A DNA stretch of 64,000 nt from Brevibacillus sedimenti (GCF_020923495.1 NZ_CP064048.1:273501-337500), one strand, 5' to 3'; numbered from the stretch's first letter, positions 42,823 to 52,143 are shown. Program-made: numbers and translations. Notes: generated from the letters alone by a model not told the origin.

Positions 42823-44318
42823 CAGCGTTTCCTCCTTTGCTCGAGCTGATCCTGCAGCCGTTTTCGAATCTCGTCGCTCATCTCCGTGCTTTCATCACGC
42901 AGCTCCTGTTCCAGGGCGGACCAGCGCTCGCGGAAAGACTGCCCGGCCAAACCCGGCAGCACCCGCCCCGCGTTCCATCCCTTGAACGGGCCCCACTTGG
43001 CGCGGATCACGCCGTTTCGCAGCAGCGCGGCCTGTCCGATCCGCCCCAGCTTGATCGTTCGCCGAAACGCGTGGCGACTGGAGGCAGCCAGTCGAAACAC
43101 CTTCATCCCCAGCCTCTCCGCAGGTGCGGTCAGTCCACTTTCCACATTTTTCCTGCGGGTGTAGACCAGCATGTCGTGCAGGGGGATTTTGACCGGACAC
43201 GCTTCATAGCAGGCGCCGCAAAGACTGGAAGCGTTCGCCACCTCTCCCCACTTGGCCCGGTCTTCATTCAGCAGAGGCGTGAGCACGGCGCCGATCGGCC
43301 CGCTGTACACCCAGCCGTACGCGTGGCCGCCCACGTGCCGGTAGACCGGGCAGGCGTTGAGGCAGGCACCGCAGCGTATGCAGTTGAGTACTTCCTGAAA
43401 CTCCGGGTCGCCCAGTTGGCGGGACCTCCCGTTGTCAATGATGATGACGTGCAGCTCTTCCGGCCCGTCGCCGTCTCCGCTGCGCCGTGGACCGGTAATC
43501 GCCGACATGTACACGGTCAGTTTCTGTCCGGTGGCGGAACGGGGCAGCAGCGTCGCCATCACTTCGAGATCTTCCCAGGAGGGGATGATTCGCTCCATCC
43601 CCATGAAGGTGATCTGCGTCTTGGGCAACGTGCTGACCATTCTGCCGTTTCCTTCGTTGGAAAAAAGCACAATCGAACCGCTTTCAGCAATAGCAAAGTT
43701 GCAGCCGGTCATGCCGATGTCGGCGGCGAGAAACTTCTCCCTCAGCTTGGTGCGGGCAAATCCGGCAAGAATCGCCGTTTCCGCCGGGAGATCGGTTCCC
43801 GCCACCTGGGAAAACAGCTGCGCCACCTGGCTTTTGTTCTTGTGGATCGCGGGAATAATGATGTGGGACGGCGTTTCCCCGGCCAGCTGGATGATGTACT
43901 CTCCCAGATCGGTCTCCACCGCCTCGATCCCGTTCGCCTCCAGCGCCTGGTTGATGTGCAGTTCTTCAGACACCATCGACTTGGACTTCACCACCGATTT
44001 CGCCTGTTTCGCCCTGGCGATGCGCAAGGTGATGTCGACAGCCTCCCTGGCGTCCGCCGCGAAGTGAACGTATCCCCCCGCCGCCCTGAGGTTGGCGACA
44101 AATTGGCTCAGGTAGTAATCCAGATGGGCGATCGTGTGCAGTCTGATCTGTCGCCCGCGTTCGCGCCAGGCTTCCCAGTTGCCCAGTTCGTCCGCCGCTG
44201 TCTGCTTGCCGGTGCGCAGCTTCTTGGTGGTAAACTTGACGGCATTTCGCAAAAACTGGTCGCGCAGGGCGATTTTCGCCCGCTGCTCCAAGGTATCAGC
44301 CGTATGATGTCCGCTCAT
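42822..44318 (-). CDS. lutB: L-lactate utilisation iron-sulfur protein LutB
   Basis: A 498-residue LUD/ferredoxin-like protein: N-terminal LUD domain, then two 4Fe-4S motifs CIRCGACLNACPVY and CGACYEACPVKIPL. Core subunit passing electrons from lactate oxidation. Overlaps lutA by 4 bp. Confidence 0.94.
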   Translation of the reverse strand: MSGHHTADTLEQRAKIALRDQFLRNAVKFTTKKLRTGKQTAADELGNWEAWRERGRQIRLHTIAHLDYYLSQFVANLRAAGGYVHFAADAREAVDITLRIARAKQAKSVVKSKSMVSEELHINQALEANGIEAVETDLGEYIIQLAGETPSHIIIPAIHKNKSQVAQLFSQVAGTDLPAETAILAGFARTKLREKFLAADIGMTGCNFAIAESGSIVLFSNEGNGRMVSTLPKTQITFMGMERIIPSWEDLEVMATLLPRSATGQKLTVYMSAITGPRRSGDGDGPEELHVIIIDNGRSRQLGDPEFQEVLNCIRCGACLNACPVYRHVGGHAYGWVYSGPIGAVLTPLLNEDRAKWGEVANASSLCGACYEACPVKIPLHDMLVYTRRKNVESGLTAPAERLGMKVFRLAASSRHAFRRTIKLGRIGQAALLRNGVIRAKWGPFKGWNAGRVLPGLAGQSFRERWSALEQELRDESTEMSDEIRKRLQDQLEQRRKR

Positions 44319-45049
44319 CGTCTGCTGTTCACCCCTTCGTACAAGAGTTCCGCCAGGTGCATCACCCGCACCTGTTTGCCTTCGTGCATCAAGCGGCCCC
44401 CGATGTTCATCAGGCAGCCCATGTCCGTTCCGACCAGGACCTCCGCCTCCGTCTCCAGCACGTGCTCCGCTTTTTCCGCCGCCATCGCCAGAGAAATGTC
44501 GGGGAGCTTGACCGAAAACGTCCCGCCGAATCCGCAGCAGTCTTCGGCATAGGGCAGCGGAACGAGTCGAAGCCCGGCTACATTGGACAAGAGGGACAGC
44601 GGTTCGTCCTTGACGCCAAGCAGCCGGCTGGCATGACAGGACGGATGATACGTGACCGTGTGCGGAAAGGTCGCCCCCAGATCGGTCACCCCCAAAACAT
44701 TGACGAAAAACTGCGAAAATTCATAGGTCTTTTCGATCAGCGCTTCCGCCTTTTGCAAATAGACCGGGTCGTCTTGAAACAGCGCGGGATAGTGATGGTG
44801 AATCATTCCCACACAGGAGCCGGACGGGGCAATCACGAAATCGCTTTCAGCAAACGCGTCGATAATGGTCTTGGCCGCGTCTCGGGCCGCATCCCAGTAC
44901 CCGCTGTTGAACGCGGGTTGGCCGCAGCAGGTCTGCCCGTCGGGAAAGCGGAGCCGGATGCCGTACCTGGCGCACAGGCGGGCCACCGCTTCTCCCACGC
45001 GGGGATAGACGGCATCAGACAAACAGGTGACAAAGAGCGAGACGTTCAT
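44315..45049 (-). CDS. lutA: L-lactate utilisation protein LutA (CCG domain)
   Basis: A 244-residue protein with two Cys-rich CCG-type domains: CGQPAFNSGYWD / TYHPSCHASRLL and CCGFGGTFSVKLPDIS. First gene of lutABC, with GGAGGAG 8 bp before the ATG. The promoter region holds a LutR-type operator (45102-45119). Confidence 0.94.
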   Translation of the reverse strand: MNVSLFVTCLSDAVYPRVGEAVARLCARYGIRLRFPDGQTCCGQPAFNSGYWDAARDAAKTIIDAFAESDFVIAPSGSCVGMIHHHYPALFQDDPVYLQKAEALIEKTYEFSQFFVNVLGVTDLGATFPHTVTYHPSCHASRLLGVKDEPLSLLSNVAGLRLVPLPYAEDCCGFGGTFSVKLPDISLAMAAEKAEHVLETEAEVLVGTDMGCLMNIGGRLMHEGKQVRVMHLAELLYEGVNSRR

Positions 45050-45101
45050 CCATGCTTCTCCTCCAGTTCGTCGCTTGGGTATGCCTGACCAAAAATATGT
45101 C

Positions 45102-45119
45102 AGGTTATCTGATGAATTT
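45102..45119 (-). promoter_or_regulatory. LutR operator in the lutA-lutR divergent region
   Basis: Minus strand AATTCATCAGATAACC matches the two sites upstream of lutP (46016-46038 and 46168-46190). It lies 53-70 bp before lutA and within the lutR upstream region, so it may regulate both. Confidence 0.75.
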
Positions 45120-45186
45120 ACACCAGACTATCATAATTCAGGAAAAAAGTGTAGAGTGGAATTATCACTGCCATGGAGGTAACCGG

Positions 45187-45873
45187 ATGTTTCTGCATAA
45201 AAAAAGCTATGAAATTATCGCCGAAGAGTTGCAGCGAATCATTGAATCCGGCCTGCTCAAGCCTGGTGACAAACTGGATACGATAGAAAATCTGGCCAAG
45301 CAGTATCACGTCAGCCGCTCCACCATCCGTGAGGCGTTGAGCCACCTCAAGGCCCTGGGGCTGATCGAGTCGCGGCAGGGCGGCGGGACGTTTGTCAAAA
45401 GCGCCCCGTTCCAATCAGCGGAAACCATGCTGCAGTTGAACAACCCGCAGGTGGAACTGCTGCAGATCATGCAGGTGCGCAAGATTTTGGAGATCGGTTG
45501 TGTGGAACTGGCCGCATACAACCGCACGGACGAAAACATCGAAGAGCTGGAGCGGATTCTCAAGCAGATGAAAGAAGCGCTGGGCAACGAAGAGATCAGC
45601 CACCTCTACGACGTCAACTTCCACCTGGCCATCGCCCGCAGCACGCAGAACCCGATCCTGCAATCGCTGATCGAGAACTTCGCCTCTTCCCTGTTTCGCA
45701 CGATGCAGGACATACGAAAGCTGTGGCTGCATACCGAGTCGGCCATGAAACTGTACGAGGAGCACAAACAGCTGGTAGAAGCGATCAAAAATCGTGACGC
45801 CAAACGGGGGATGGAGCTGATGGCCAAACACCTGCAGCGATCCGAACTGCCCCTGACCAAGGAAAACAAATGA
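45187..45873 (+). CDS. lutR: GntR/FadR-family regulator LutR
   Basis: A 228-residue FadR-type regulator: winged helix (SYEIIAEELQRIIES, LAKQYHVSRSTIREALSHLKALGLIESRQGGGTFV), then the FCD all-helical domain with metal-ligand-like D...H residues (VNFHLAIARSTQNP). Start chosen at ATG 45187 with GGAGGT 6 bp upstream. Divergent from lutABC and upstream of lutP; probable lactate-responsive repressor. Confidence 0.92.
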   Translation: MFLHKKSYEIIAEELQRIIESGLLKPGDKLDTIENLAKQYHVSRSTIREALSHLKALGLIESRQGGGTFVKSAPFQSAETMLQLNNPQVELLQIMQVRKILEIGCVELAAYNRTDENIEELERILKQMKEALGNEEISHLYDVNFHLAIARSTQNPILQSLIENFASSLFRTMQDIRKLWLHTESAMKLYEEHKQLVEAIKNRDAKRGMELMAKHLQRSELPLTKENK

Positions 45874-45877
45874 GCAG

Positions 45878-45930
45878 CGAGCCCTCGGCTCCGCCTTTTT
45901 AGGACGGGCGGGGGCTCGTGCCGTTTTTTT
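45878..45930 (+). terminator. Terminator of lutR
   Basis: CGAGCCC ... GGGCTCG stem followed by TGCCG and seven T, directly after the lutR stop. Confidence 0.8.
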
Positions 45931-45965
45931 GCAGCGCCGACCGATCAAAAGATTCAAAATTTTTC

Positions 45966-45994
45966 TTGAATCTTTTTTTCCTGCTTTTTATAAT
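45966..45994 (+). promoter_or_regulatory. lutP promoter
   Basis: TTGAAT (45966-45971), 17 bp T-rich spacer, perfect TATAAT (45989-45994). Transcription would begin just before the first LutR operator. The leader to lutP is about 240 nt. Confidence 0.85.
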
Positions 45995-46015
45995 CGAGGT
46001 AATCATTCACCAAAA

Positions 46016-46038
46016 ATTCATCAGATGACCTTACTACA
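46016..46038 (+). promoter_or_regulatory. LutR operator 1 upstream of lutP
   Basis: AATTCATCAGATGACCTTAC with core palindrome TCATC-A-GATGA (46018-46028), placed immediately downstream of the lutP promoter. Confidence 0.8.
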
Positions 46039-46104
46039 TGATGAATGGCTCTCGTTCATGTCCACCGGAAAGGAGGGCGCTGCCGGACATTTGCCTTGCT
46101 GTTT

Positions 46105-46119
46105 TTGCAAACGCTTTCT
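46105..46119 (+). promoter_or_regulatory. cre-like site in the lutP leader
   Basis: TTGCAAACGCTTTCT matches the relaxed cre pattern WTGNAANCGNWNNCW at every fixed position. Downstream of the promoter, suggesting a CcpA roadblock under glucose. Confidence 0.65.
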
Positions 46120-46167
46120 TTAATTCGCATGCAGTACGCTCGTGACGGAACGGACTCTCAACCACCA

Positions 46168-46190
46168 ATTCATCAGGTGACCTTATTACT
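46168..46190 (+). promoter_or_regulatory. LutR operator 2 upstream of lutP
   Basis: AATTCATCAGGTGACCTTAT, two changes from operator 1 over 20 bp; core TCATCAGGTGA at 46170-46180. It lies 50-70 bp before the lutP start. Confidence 0.75.
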
Positions 46191-46238
46191 TTGTCGTGTT
46201 TCCTGCTTTGAACTCATGTTGAAACGGGGTGTTTTTCC

Positions 46239-47933
46239 ATGACGTGGACACAAACAGTCGCTCCCCTCAATGGGAGTATCGTACTCTCGGCCCTGGCGGC
46301 ACTCGTCCCGATTCTGTACTTCTTCTGGGCCTTGGCGATCAAGCGCATGAAAGGGCACGTGGCCGGAATCACCACGCTGCTCCTCGCCGTGCTCGTCGCT
46401 GTATTGGTCTACGGCATGCCGGTCCGGATGGCGGTCATGTCGTCGGTTCAGGGAGCTGTTTACGGCCTGCTGCCGATTGGCTGGATCATCATCTGTGCCG
46501 TGTTTTTGTACAAGCTGACGGTGAAGACGGGCCAGTTTGATTTGATCCGCGCCTCTGTCGTGTCGATTACCGAAGACCGTCGATTGCAGGTGCTGCTGAT
46601 CGCTTTTTCATTTGGCGCGTTTCTGGAGGGGGCGGCCGGCTTTGGTGCTCCGGTGGCTATCACGGCCGCACTGCTGGTCGGTCTGGGCTTTCACCCGCTT
46701 TACGCCGCCGGCCTCTGTCTGATTGCCAACACTGCACCCGTCGCATTTGGCGCGATCGGCATTCCCATCCTCGCCGTGGAGGGGCCGACCGGGGTGCCCG
46801 CGATGGAGATTTCCAAGATGGTCGGGCGGCAGCTTCCGTTCCTCTCCGCCTTCGTGCCGTTTTACCTGATCGTCATCATGGCAGGGGTAAAAAAAGCGGT
46901 GGAGGTCCTGCCGGCGATTCTCGTCTCCGGCGTCTCGTTTGCGCTTACCCAGTACCTCACGTCCAACTTCCTGGGACCGGAACTGCCCGACATCCTGTCC
47001 GCGCTCGTCTCCATCGTGGCGCTGGCGCTCTTTCTGAAAGTCTGGAAGCCCAAGCAGGTGTTTCGCTTTTCCGCCGAGCAGGCCTCCTTTGAACTGACGG
47101 CCGCTGCCGCTTCAGCAGGGCACGCCGGCCCAAAGCATTCCTCTTTGCAGGTAGTCAAGGCGTGGTCGCCGTTTGTCATGCTTACCGTCTTCATCTTTCT
47201 CTGGGGACTCCCCCCTGTCAAAAAGGCCCTGCTCGGCACATACGAGGGGAGCAATCCCCTGCTGAACCTGCTTAATCCGCTCGGGAAGCTGCTTACCTTT
47301 ACGCCGGAAGTCCCCGGCCTGCACAAGCTGATTATCGACACCGCCGGCAACCCGATGGCCGCCGTGTTCAAGCTGGAACTGCTGGCTGCTGCCGGCACAT
47401 CGATCCTGGTCGCCGCTGTCGTGACCAAGTTCATCGTCAGGATATCCTGGAAAGATTGGTGTTCCACTTTTGCCGAAACGCTGCACGAACTTCGCTTCCC
47501 GATCGTGACCATCGCCTCGGTTGTCGCGTTTGCCTACGTGACCAATGCGTCCGGCATGAGCACGACACTGGGGACCCTGCTGGCTTCAACCGGCGTGCTG
47601 TTTCCATTCTTTGCGCCGTTCCTCGGGTGGCTCGGCGTGTTTATCACCGGTTCCGACACGTCGTCCAACCTGCTGTTCGGACATTTGCAAAAAGTGACGG
47701 CCACGCAGTTGGGGGTTGATCCCGTCCTGGCGATTGCCGCCAACACCAGCGGGGGTGTCACCGGAAAGATGATCTCGCCGCAATCGATTGCAGTCGCCTG
47801 CGCCGCCGTCGGATTGGCCGGCAAGGAAGCCGACCTCGTCCGCTTTACGCTGAAGCACAGCATCATCCTGGTGGTGCTGGTCGGCCTGATCACGTTCCTG
47901 CAATCCAACGTCCTGTCGTGGATGATTCCGTGA
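46239..47933 (+). CDS. lutP: L-lactate permease LutP
   Basis: A 564-residue LctP-family lactate/glycolate permease with about 12-14 membrane helices. Hallmarks: GAFLEGAAGFGAPVAITAALLVGLGF, TAPVAFGAIGIPI, FITGSDTSSNLLFG and ANTSGGVTGKMISPQSIAVA. Imports L-lactate for the LutABC enzymes. Purine-rich ACGGGG precedes the ATG at a long spacing. Confidence 0.95.
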   Translation: MTWTQTVAPLNGSIVLSALAALVPILYFFWALAIKRMKGHVAGITTLLLAVLVAVLVYGMPVRMAVMSSVQGAVYGLLPIGWIIICAVFLYKLTVKTGQFDLIRASVVSITEDRRLQVLLIAFSFGAFLEGAAGFGAPVAITAALLVGLGFHPLYAAGLCLIANTAPVAFGAIGIPILAVEGPTGVPAMEISKMVGRQLPFLSAFVPFYLIVIMAGVKKAVEVLPAILVSGVSFALTQYLTSNFLGPELPDILSALVSIVALALFLKVWKPKQVFRFSAEQASFELTAAAASAGHAGPKHSSLQVVKAWSPFVMLTVFIFLWGLPPVKKALLGTYEGSNPLLNLLNPLGKLLTFTPEVPGLHKLIIDTAGNPMAAVFKLELLAAAGTSILVAAVVTKFIVRISWKDWCSTFAETLHELRFPIVTIASVVAFAYVTNASGMSTTLGTLLASTGVLFPFFAPFLGWLGVFITGSDTSSNLLFGHLQKVTATQLGVDPVLAIAANTSGGVTGKMISPQSIAVACAAVGLAGKEADLVRFTLKHSIILVVLVGLITFLQSNVLSWMIP

Positions 47934-47971
47934 CGCGCTCGAATCGCTGATGGGCGCCGCGACTTGGCATG

Positions 47972-48006
47972 AAAAAAGAGCGAAGCAGACTCGTGCTGCT
48001 TCGCTC
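47972..48006 (-). terminator. Terminator overlapping the DUF5316 stop codon
   Basis: Minus strand: GAGCGAAGCAG, 7-nt loop, CTGCTTCGCTC, then six T. Perfect 11 bp stem; the stop codon of the 48005-48283 gene lies at its base. Confidence 0.85.
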
Positions 48007-48283
48007 AGCGTGTAGACCATAACAGGAAAATGGCCGTCACGACAAAAGGGAGGCCGAACAGAAACAAGCGTCCCGCCCATTTCTGCCGCTGCTTGCGATC
48101 CTCCGCCGTTTCCGTCGCGTAGTTGGCGCGAATGCGGTCGCCGCTCAGCAGCGCTCCCGAACAGACCGCGCTGAACAGCCACACCGCTCCGCCGACGACG
48201 GCAAACGTGTTCCAATAGCCGAAATACAGTCCGGCCGCCAAACAGGCCAGCCATAGCCCGGCACATACGACCGCGTACTTCAC
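48005..48283 (-). CDS. DUF5316 small membrane protein
   Basis: A 92-residue protein with three hydrophobic segments (about residues 3-22, 25-45, 70-90). The loop LLSGDRIRANYATETAEDRKQR matches the small family DUF5316 found in Bacillales. Role unknown. Confidence 0.8.
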   Translation of the reverse strand: MKYAVVCAGLWLACLAAGLYFGYWNTFAVVGGAVWLFSAVCSGALLSGDRIRANYATETAEDRKQRQKWAGRLFLFGLPFVVTAIFLLWSTR

Positions 48284-48433
48284 GAGACCACCCTCCCCCT
48301 TTTGCCTGCCATTCCTTTATTCGCGATTCGGATCTGCTGCGCCGATGCAGCAGCAGATGATGCTCATGCTGTGTCAGACGGCATCCCCGCTGGACGGTGC
48401 CATCCCCCACGGGACAGTCTTTTGTGCCATTGA

Positions 48434-49603
48434 TCACGCCTGTGCGCGGTACACCTGTCTGCCCATTACATAGGTGGCCTCCACTCCGTACGACAGGTTC
48501 AGCACGGTAATATCCGCGTCGTACCCCGCCTCCAGGCGCCCTTTTTGCCCGCCCAGGCCCACGATCTCCGCCGGTGTCTGGGACGCCATGGCGACCGCTT
48601 CCGGCAGCGGCACGCCGCACAGGGTCACCATGTTCTGCACCGCCCGGTTGAGTGTCAAAATGCTGCCGGCCAGCGTGCCGTCCGCCAGTTTGGCCTGCGT
48701 TCCCCGCACGTGCACTTCCTGGCCGCCCAGGTCGTACACGCCGTCGCCGAGCGCCGCCGCCCGCATCGAATCGCTGACCAGGGCCAGGCGCCCAAACGAC
48801 TTCAGCCGATACAAAATGCGCATCACGGCCGGGTGCACATGCTCTCCGTCGGCGATCAGCTCGGTGCTCAACTGTTCGTGCACCATCGCCGCACCGACCA
48901 CCCCCGGCTCGCGGTGGTGCAGTCCCGTCATGGCGTTGAAGCAGTGGGTAAAGTGCTGCACGCCGCACTCCACCGCATGCTGTGCCTGGGCAAACGTGGC
49001 CCCGGTATGCCCGGCGGAGACGATGACCCCCTGCTCCTTCAGCCAGCGGATCGCTTCCAGCGCTTCCGGCTGCTCCGGCGCGATCGTCACCACCTTCAGC
49101 AGTCCGCCTGCCAGCTCGTACAGCCGGCGCACCTCCGCCAATTTGGGTGCGACGATGTGGGCCTCGTTTTGCGCCCCTTTGTAGCGCGGATTGATCCACG
49201 GCCCTTCCAGGTGAATGCCCGCGACAGCCGCTCCCTCCGTCCCGGCTCGGCTGACCGCGGCGATGTTGCGGATCGCCTTTTCCAACTCCGCGTAAGGGGC
49301 TGTCATCGTCGTCGCCAAAAACGACGTGACGCCGTAACGGGCCAGCGCCCGGGAGATCGTCATAAGCGACTCCGGCGTGCCGTCCATCGTGTCGCAGCCG
49401 GCGATGCCGTGCATGTGTATGTCGACGAACCCCGGACAAATCCAGCCGTCCTTCACCGTCTCCACCCGTTCCGGCAGCGGTCCGGCGTACCCGGCTGACG
49501 TTCCCGCGTAGGCGATTGTGCCGCCGTCCACGACGACCAGGCCGTCAGCCACAATCGTGCCGCCTGTGACCACCGTTCCCCGCAGGGCAAATGCTTGCTT
49601 CAT
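48434..49603 (-). CDS. nagA: N-acetylglucosamine-6-phosphate deacetylase
   Basis: A 389-residue amidohydrolase: metal-binding PGFVDIHMHGIAGCDTMDG, HLEGPWINPRYKGAQNE, SAGHTGATFAQA, THCFNAMTG and a catalytic Asp in LVSDSMRAA. Makes GlcN-6-P and acetate. I start at ATG 49603 (MKQAFALRG) behind GGAGGGATGGAGG; the longer open frame is a shadow of other sequence. No nagB or PTS gene is next to it, but a GlcNAc-kinase-like gene lies 4.5 kb away at 54080-55090. Confidence 0.93.
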   Translation of the reverse strand: MKQAFALRGTVVTGGTIVADGLVVVDGGTIAYAGTSAGYAGPLPERVETVKDGWICPGFVDIHMHGIAGCDTMDGTPESLMTISRALARYGVTSFLATTMTAPYAELEKAIRNIAAVSRAGTEGAAVAGIHLEGPWINPRYKGAQNEAHIVAPKLAEVRRLYELAGGLLKVVTIAPEQPEALEAIRWLKEQGVIVSAGHTGATFAQAQHAVECGVQHFTHCFNAMTGLHHREPGVVGAAMVHEQLSTELIADGEHVHPAVMRILYRLKSFGRLALVSDSMRAAALGDGVYDLGGQEVHVRGTQAKLADGTLAGSILTLNRAVQNMVTLCGVPLPEAVAMASQTPAEIVGLGGQKGRLEAGYDADITVLNLSYGVEATYVMGRQVYRAQA

Positions 49604-49703
49604 CCTCCATCCCTCCATCTGCTGTCTTGCTTCATCGCGTGCTGCCGCCCGGTCGGATGATGGCCGCAGGTGCCTGCCGGCGCTCTCAAGCGATGCCGCG
49701 CGG

Positions 49704-50198
49704 CTACGGCGATAGCCGCTTTTCCAGCTCAATCTCGTCGCGCAGCGGGATGCCGTCACTGCCAACGGTCGGGATTTGCGGCTTGAGCCGACGCGCCTGC
49801 TCCACAGCATTGCGGTGGACAGCGACCAGTACGTACCCCCGCTTTTGGTAAAAGCGCAGGGCATTCAGGTTGTCGTTGGTCGTCAACAGCCAAACGCGAT
49901 CCATTCCGCTGTCGCGCGCCACCCGTTCCACCGCCAGCATCAAGGAGGTGCCGACGCCGATGCCTTCCCTCACGCTGTCCAGCGAGACCACCTGCAGCTG
50001 GCCGTCGGCGACAGCGTAGGTCACCAGCCCGACAAGCTCCTCGCCGCAGAAAGCGGCAAATCCGGGCAGCTCGTCACAGGCAAACACCTGCAGTCCGTGG
50101 CCGTACACCATGTTTGAGCTGCCCCAATGCTCACGGAGAAAGCCGCCCAGCCACAGCCGGTCCGACTCGACCAGGGCTCTGACACGAATTTCGTTCAT
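49704..50198 (-). CDS. GNAT-family N-acetyltransferase
   Basis: A 164-residue acetyltransferase: acetyl-CoA loop VREGIGVGTSLMLAVERVAR and C-terminal NLNALRFYQKRGYVLVAVHR. The chosen ATG at 50198 (MNEIRV) has GAGGGGG upstream. Acceptor not identifiable. Confidence 0.88.
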   Translation of the reverse strand: MNEIRVRALVESDRLWLGGFLREHWGSSNMVYGHGLQVFACDELPGFAAFCGEELVGLVTYAVADGQLQVVSLDSVREGIGVGTSLMLAVERVARDSGMDRVWLLTTNDNLNALRFYQKRGYVLVAVHRNAVEQARRLKPQIPTVGSDGIPLRDEIELEKRLSP

Positions 50199-50313
50199 GC
50201 TCGTTCCCCCTCTATTGTATCGCAATCACCCCGCCAGCCGAACACATAATGCGCCGATAGAGGCGAGGTTCCCGACGGGGTTCCGTCAGCACTCTGGCGA
50301 ACAGCATTACGTT

Positions 50314-50982
50314 CTATTTTTCAACCTCGGTGCCATCGACGGCCGACAGCTTGACAATCAACGCCCACTTTGCCAGTTTTAGCCGCTCGGGGGAGAAATC
50401 CATCACGTGCATGACGTTTTCATCCGTCGCCTGCATGCCCCAGACGGCTACTTGTTCCCCTTCCGAAACCTGTACACTGTCGTGAAGTTGAATCAGCCCT
50501 CTTGCCATATGTTTACGCCCGGCGTCCAGTTCCGTCCGGACGCTGGACTGTTCGCTGTCGTCGGCAAAAGCGGAAGTGACCACGTATCGCGTGCTGGCTT
50601 CGTTGTTGGCGTCCGACTCTCGTACGGAGATGAGAAACTGGCCGTCGTAATGCCTGTTATTGGTTGACGCGCGGGTCATTGTGTCAAACGCCTGCCCAAT
50701 GTCCGTTTTGACGCCGTTTTCCCACACCTCAACCACAGCCCGGATCGTCTCTTTCTTTCCTTCGTAGGACACTTTGACGGCCCCTGACATGTCTCCCAGG
50801 AACGGTTTGAATTTTTGGGCATCTCCGGCGAACAAATCGACAGGTTCGATGTGCAGCATGCCCGGCTGCGTCCGCTCAGAATTGGAGCATGACAGGAGCA
50901 AAAGCGACGACAGCACAAACAGAACAATGCGCAGGATGCCCAAGGTGTGCCATCCTCCCTTCTCCCGCATGAATGATTTCAT
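50314..50982 (-). CDS. Hypothetical lipoprotein
   Basis: About 222 residues with a hydrophobic leader and lipobox-like LLSC followed by SNSERTQ. The mature part contains VKVSYEGKKETIRAVVEVWENG and ends DGTEVEK. Family not recognised. The start is uncertain: ATG 50982 (MKSFMREKG) or 50970, neither with a strong ribosome site. It ends 115 bp before the GNAT gene. Confidence 0.65.
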   Translation of the reverse strand: MKSFMREKGGWHTLGILRIVLFVLSSLLLLSCSNSERTQPGMLHIEPVDLFAGDAQKFKPFLGDMSGAVKVSYEGKKETIRAVVEVWENGVKTDIGQAFDTMTRASTNNRHYDGQFLISVRESDANNEASTRYVVTSAFADDSEQSSVRTELDAGRKHMARGLIQLHDSVQVSEGEQVAVWGMQATDENVMHVMDFSPERLKLAKWALIVKLSAVDGTEVEK

Positions 50983-51063
50983 CTCATCTGTCCGTATGCT
51001 GCTCACCGCCGCGCGGGGACGTGCGGGAGCCTTCGACGGCCGCGATCCCGGCCGTGATGCCAT

Positions 51064-52143
51064 TTACGTCCGGCCGGCGAAACGTGCCATCGCCTGTTCC
51101 GTTTCCTCAACCAGACGGCGCATCAGCGTCCCCGCGTCCATCTGGCGGGAGAGACCGCTCCCCTGGCCAGCCCACATCGACAGGTAGTCGCGCTCGCGCT
51201 GTTTCGCCGCGGCCTGCCGGATGTCGCGGGTCAAGGCGTTTTGCACCGGATAGGGCGGCACTTCATCCCGGTACGGGGCAATCTCGCGCATGAACCGGTT
51301 GCAGACGCCCCGCGCCGGCTTGCCGGAAAACGCGATCGTCAGCGCCGTCTGGTCATCGCCTGCCTCCAGGATCGCCTGTTTGTGCAGCGGATGGGCGCCG
51401 CTCTCCGTGCAGACCAGAAACGCCGTGCCCACCTGTACAGCCTCTGCCCCCAGTGCCAACGCGGCAGCGATCCCCCGCCCGTCCATGATGCCGCCGGCGG
51501 CAATGACCGGGATATTCAGCCTGTCCGCCAACTGCGGCACCAGGGCCATCAAGCCGATCAGGTTGTCGGGGGAATCGGGCAAAAACGAGCCGCGATGCCC
51601 GCCTGCCTCGCTGCCCTGCGCGACCACCAGGTCGACGCCGCTCGCCTCCAGCGCCACGCCTTCGCGCACCGTGGTGGCGGTGCCGATCACCGTGACCCCT
51701 CGCCGCTTCAGCTCCGCCATCCAGCGCTGCTCGAGGAGGCCAAACGTGAAGCTGAACACTGGCACCTCTTCCTCCAGCACCGCCGCCATCTGCTCTTCAA
51801 ACGGTTCGGCAAACCGGCCGACGTCCGGGTCTTCGGGGATGCCCAGCCGCCGCCTCGCTTCGTTCATCAGCCGCCGGACGTTTTCGCCCGGACGCGTATC
51901 GCCGCTGACCTCCTCCGGGATGAACAGGTTGACCGCAAACGGTTTGTCGGTCAATTGACGGATGGCGCGAACCGCACTGCGGATCTGCTCACCGCTCATG
52001 TACCCTGCCCCCAGCGAGCCCAGCCCGCCCGCATTTGAAACAGCGGCGACCAGCTCAGGTGTCGTCGCCCCGCCGGCCATCGGGGCCTGGATGATCGGCC
52101 ACTGCACCTGCAGTCGTTTGGTTGCCTCGTTTGTTGGCCACAT
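51064..52143 (-). CDS. Nitronate monooxygenase-family FMN oxidoreductase
   Basis: A 359-residue TIM-barrel flavoenzyme: PIIQAPMAGGATTPELVAAVSNAGGLGSLG at the N terminus, QGSEAGGHRG, PVIAAGGIMDGRGIAAALALGAEAVQVGTAF at the FMN phosphate site. Oxidises propionate-3-nitronate-type nitronates in characterised relatives; some are enoyl-ACP reductase-like. ATG at 52143 has AAAGGAG 10 bp upstream. Confidence 0.9.
   Translation of the reverse strand: MWPTNEATKRLQVQWPIIQAPMAGGATTPELVAAVSNAGGLGSLGAGYMSGEQIRSAVRAIRQLTDKPFAVNLFIPEEVSGDTRPGENVRRLMNEARRRLGIPEDPDVGRFAEPFEEQMAAVLEEEVPVFSFTFGLLEQRWMAELKRRGVTVIGTATTVREGVALEASGVDLVVAQGSEAGGHRGSFLPDSPDNLIGLMALVPQLADRLNIPVIAAGGIMDGRGIAAALALGAEAVQVGTAFLVCTESGAHPLHKQAILEAGDDQTALTIAFSGKPARGVCNRFMREIAPYRDEVPPYPVQNALTRDIRQAAAKQRERDYLSMWAGQGSGLSRQMDAGTLMRRLVEETEQAMARFAGRT

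Noticed and set aside
38308-44552. Long plus-strand frames of 722 and 602 codons opposite rbs and lut genes
   Set aside because: Antisense to rbsA/D/K and lutB/A, which are certain; no ribosome sites or domains.
47586-49439. 617-codon minus-strand frame across lutP and nagA
   Set aside because: It crosses a terminator, a DUF5316 gene and two real genes in other frames; Arg/Gly/Ala-rich shadow.
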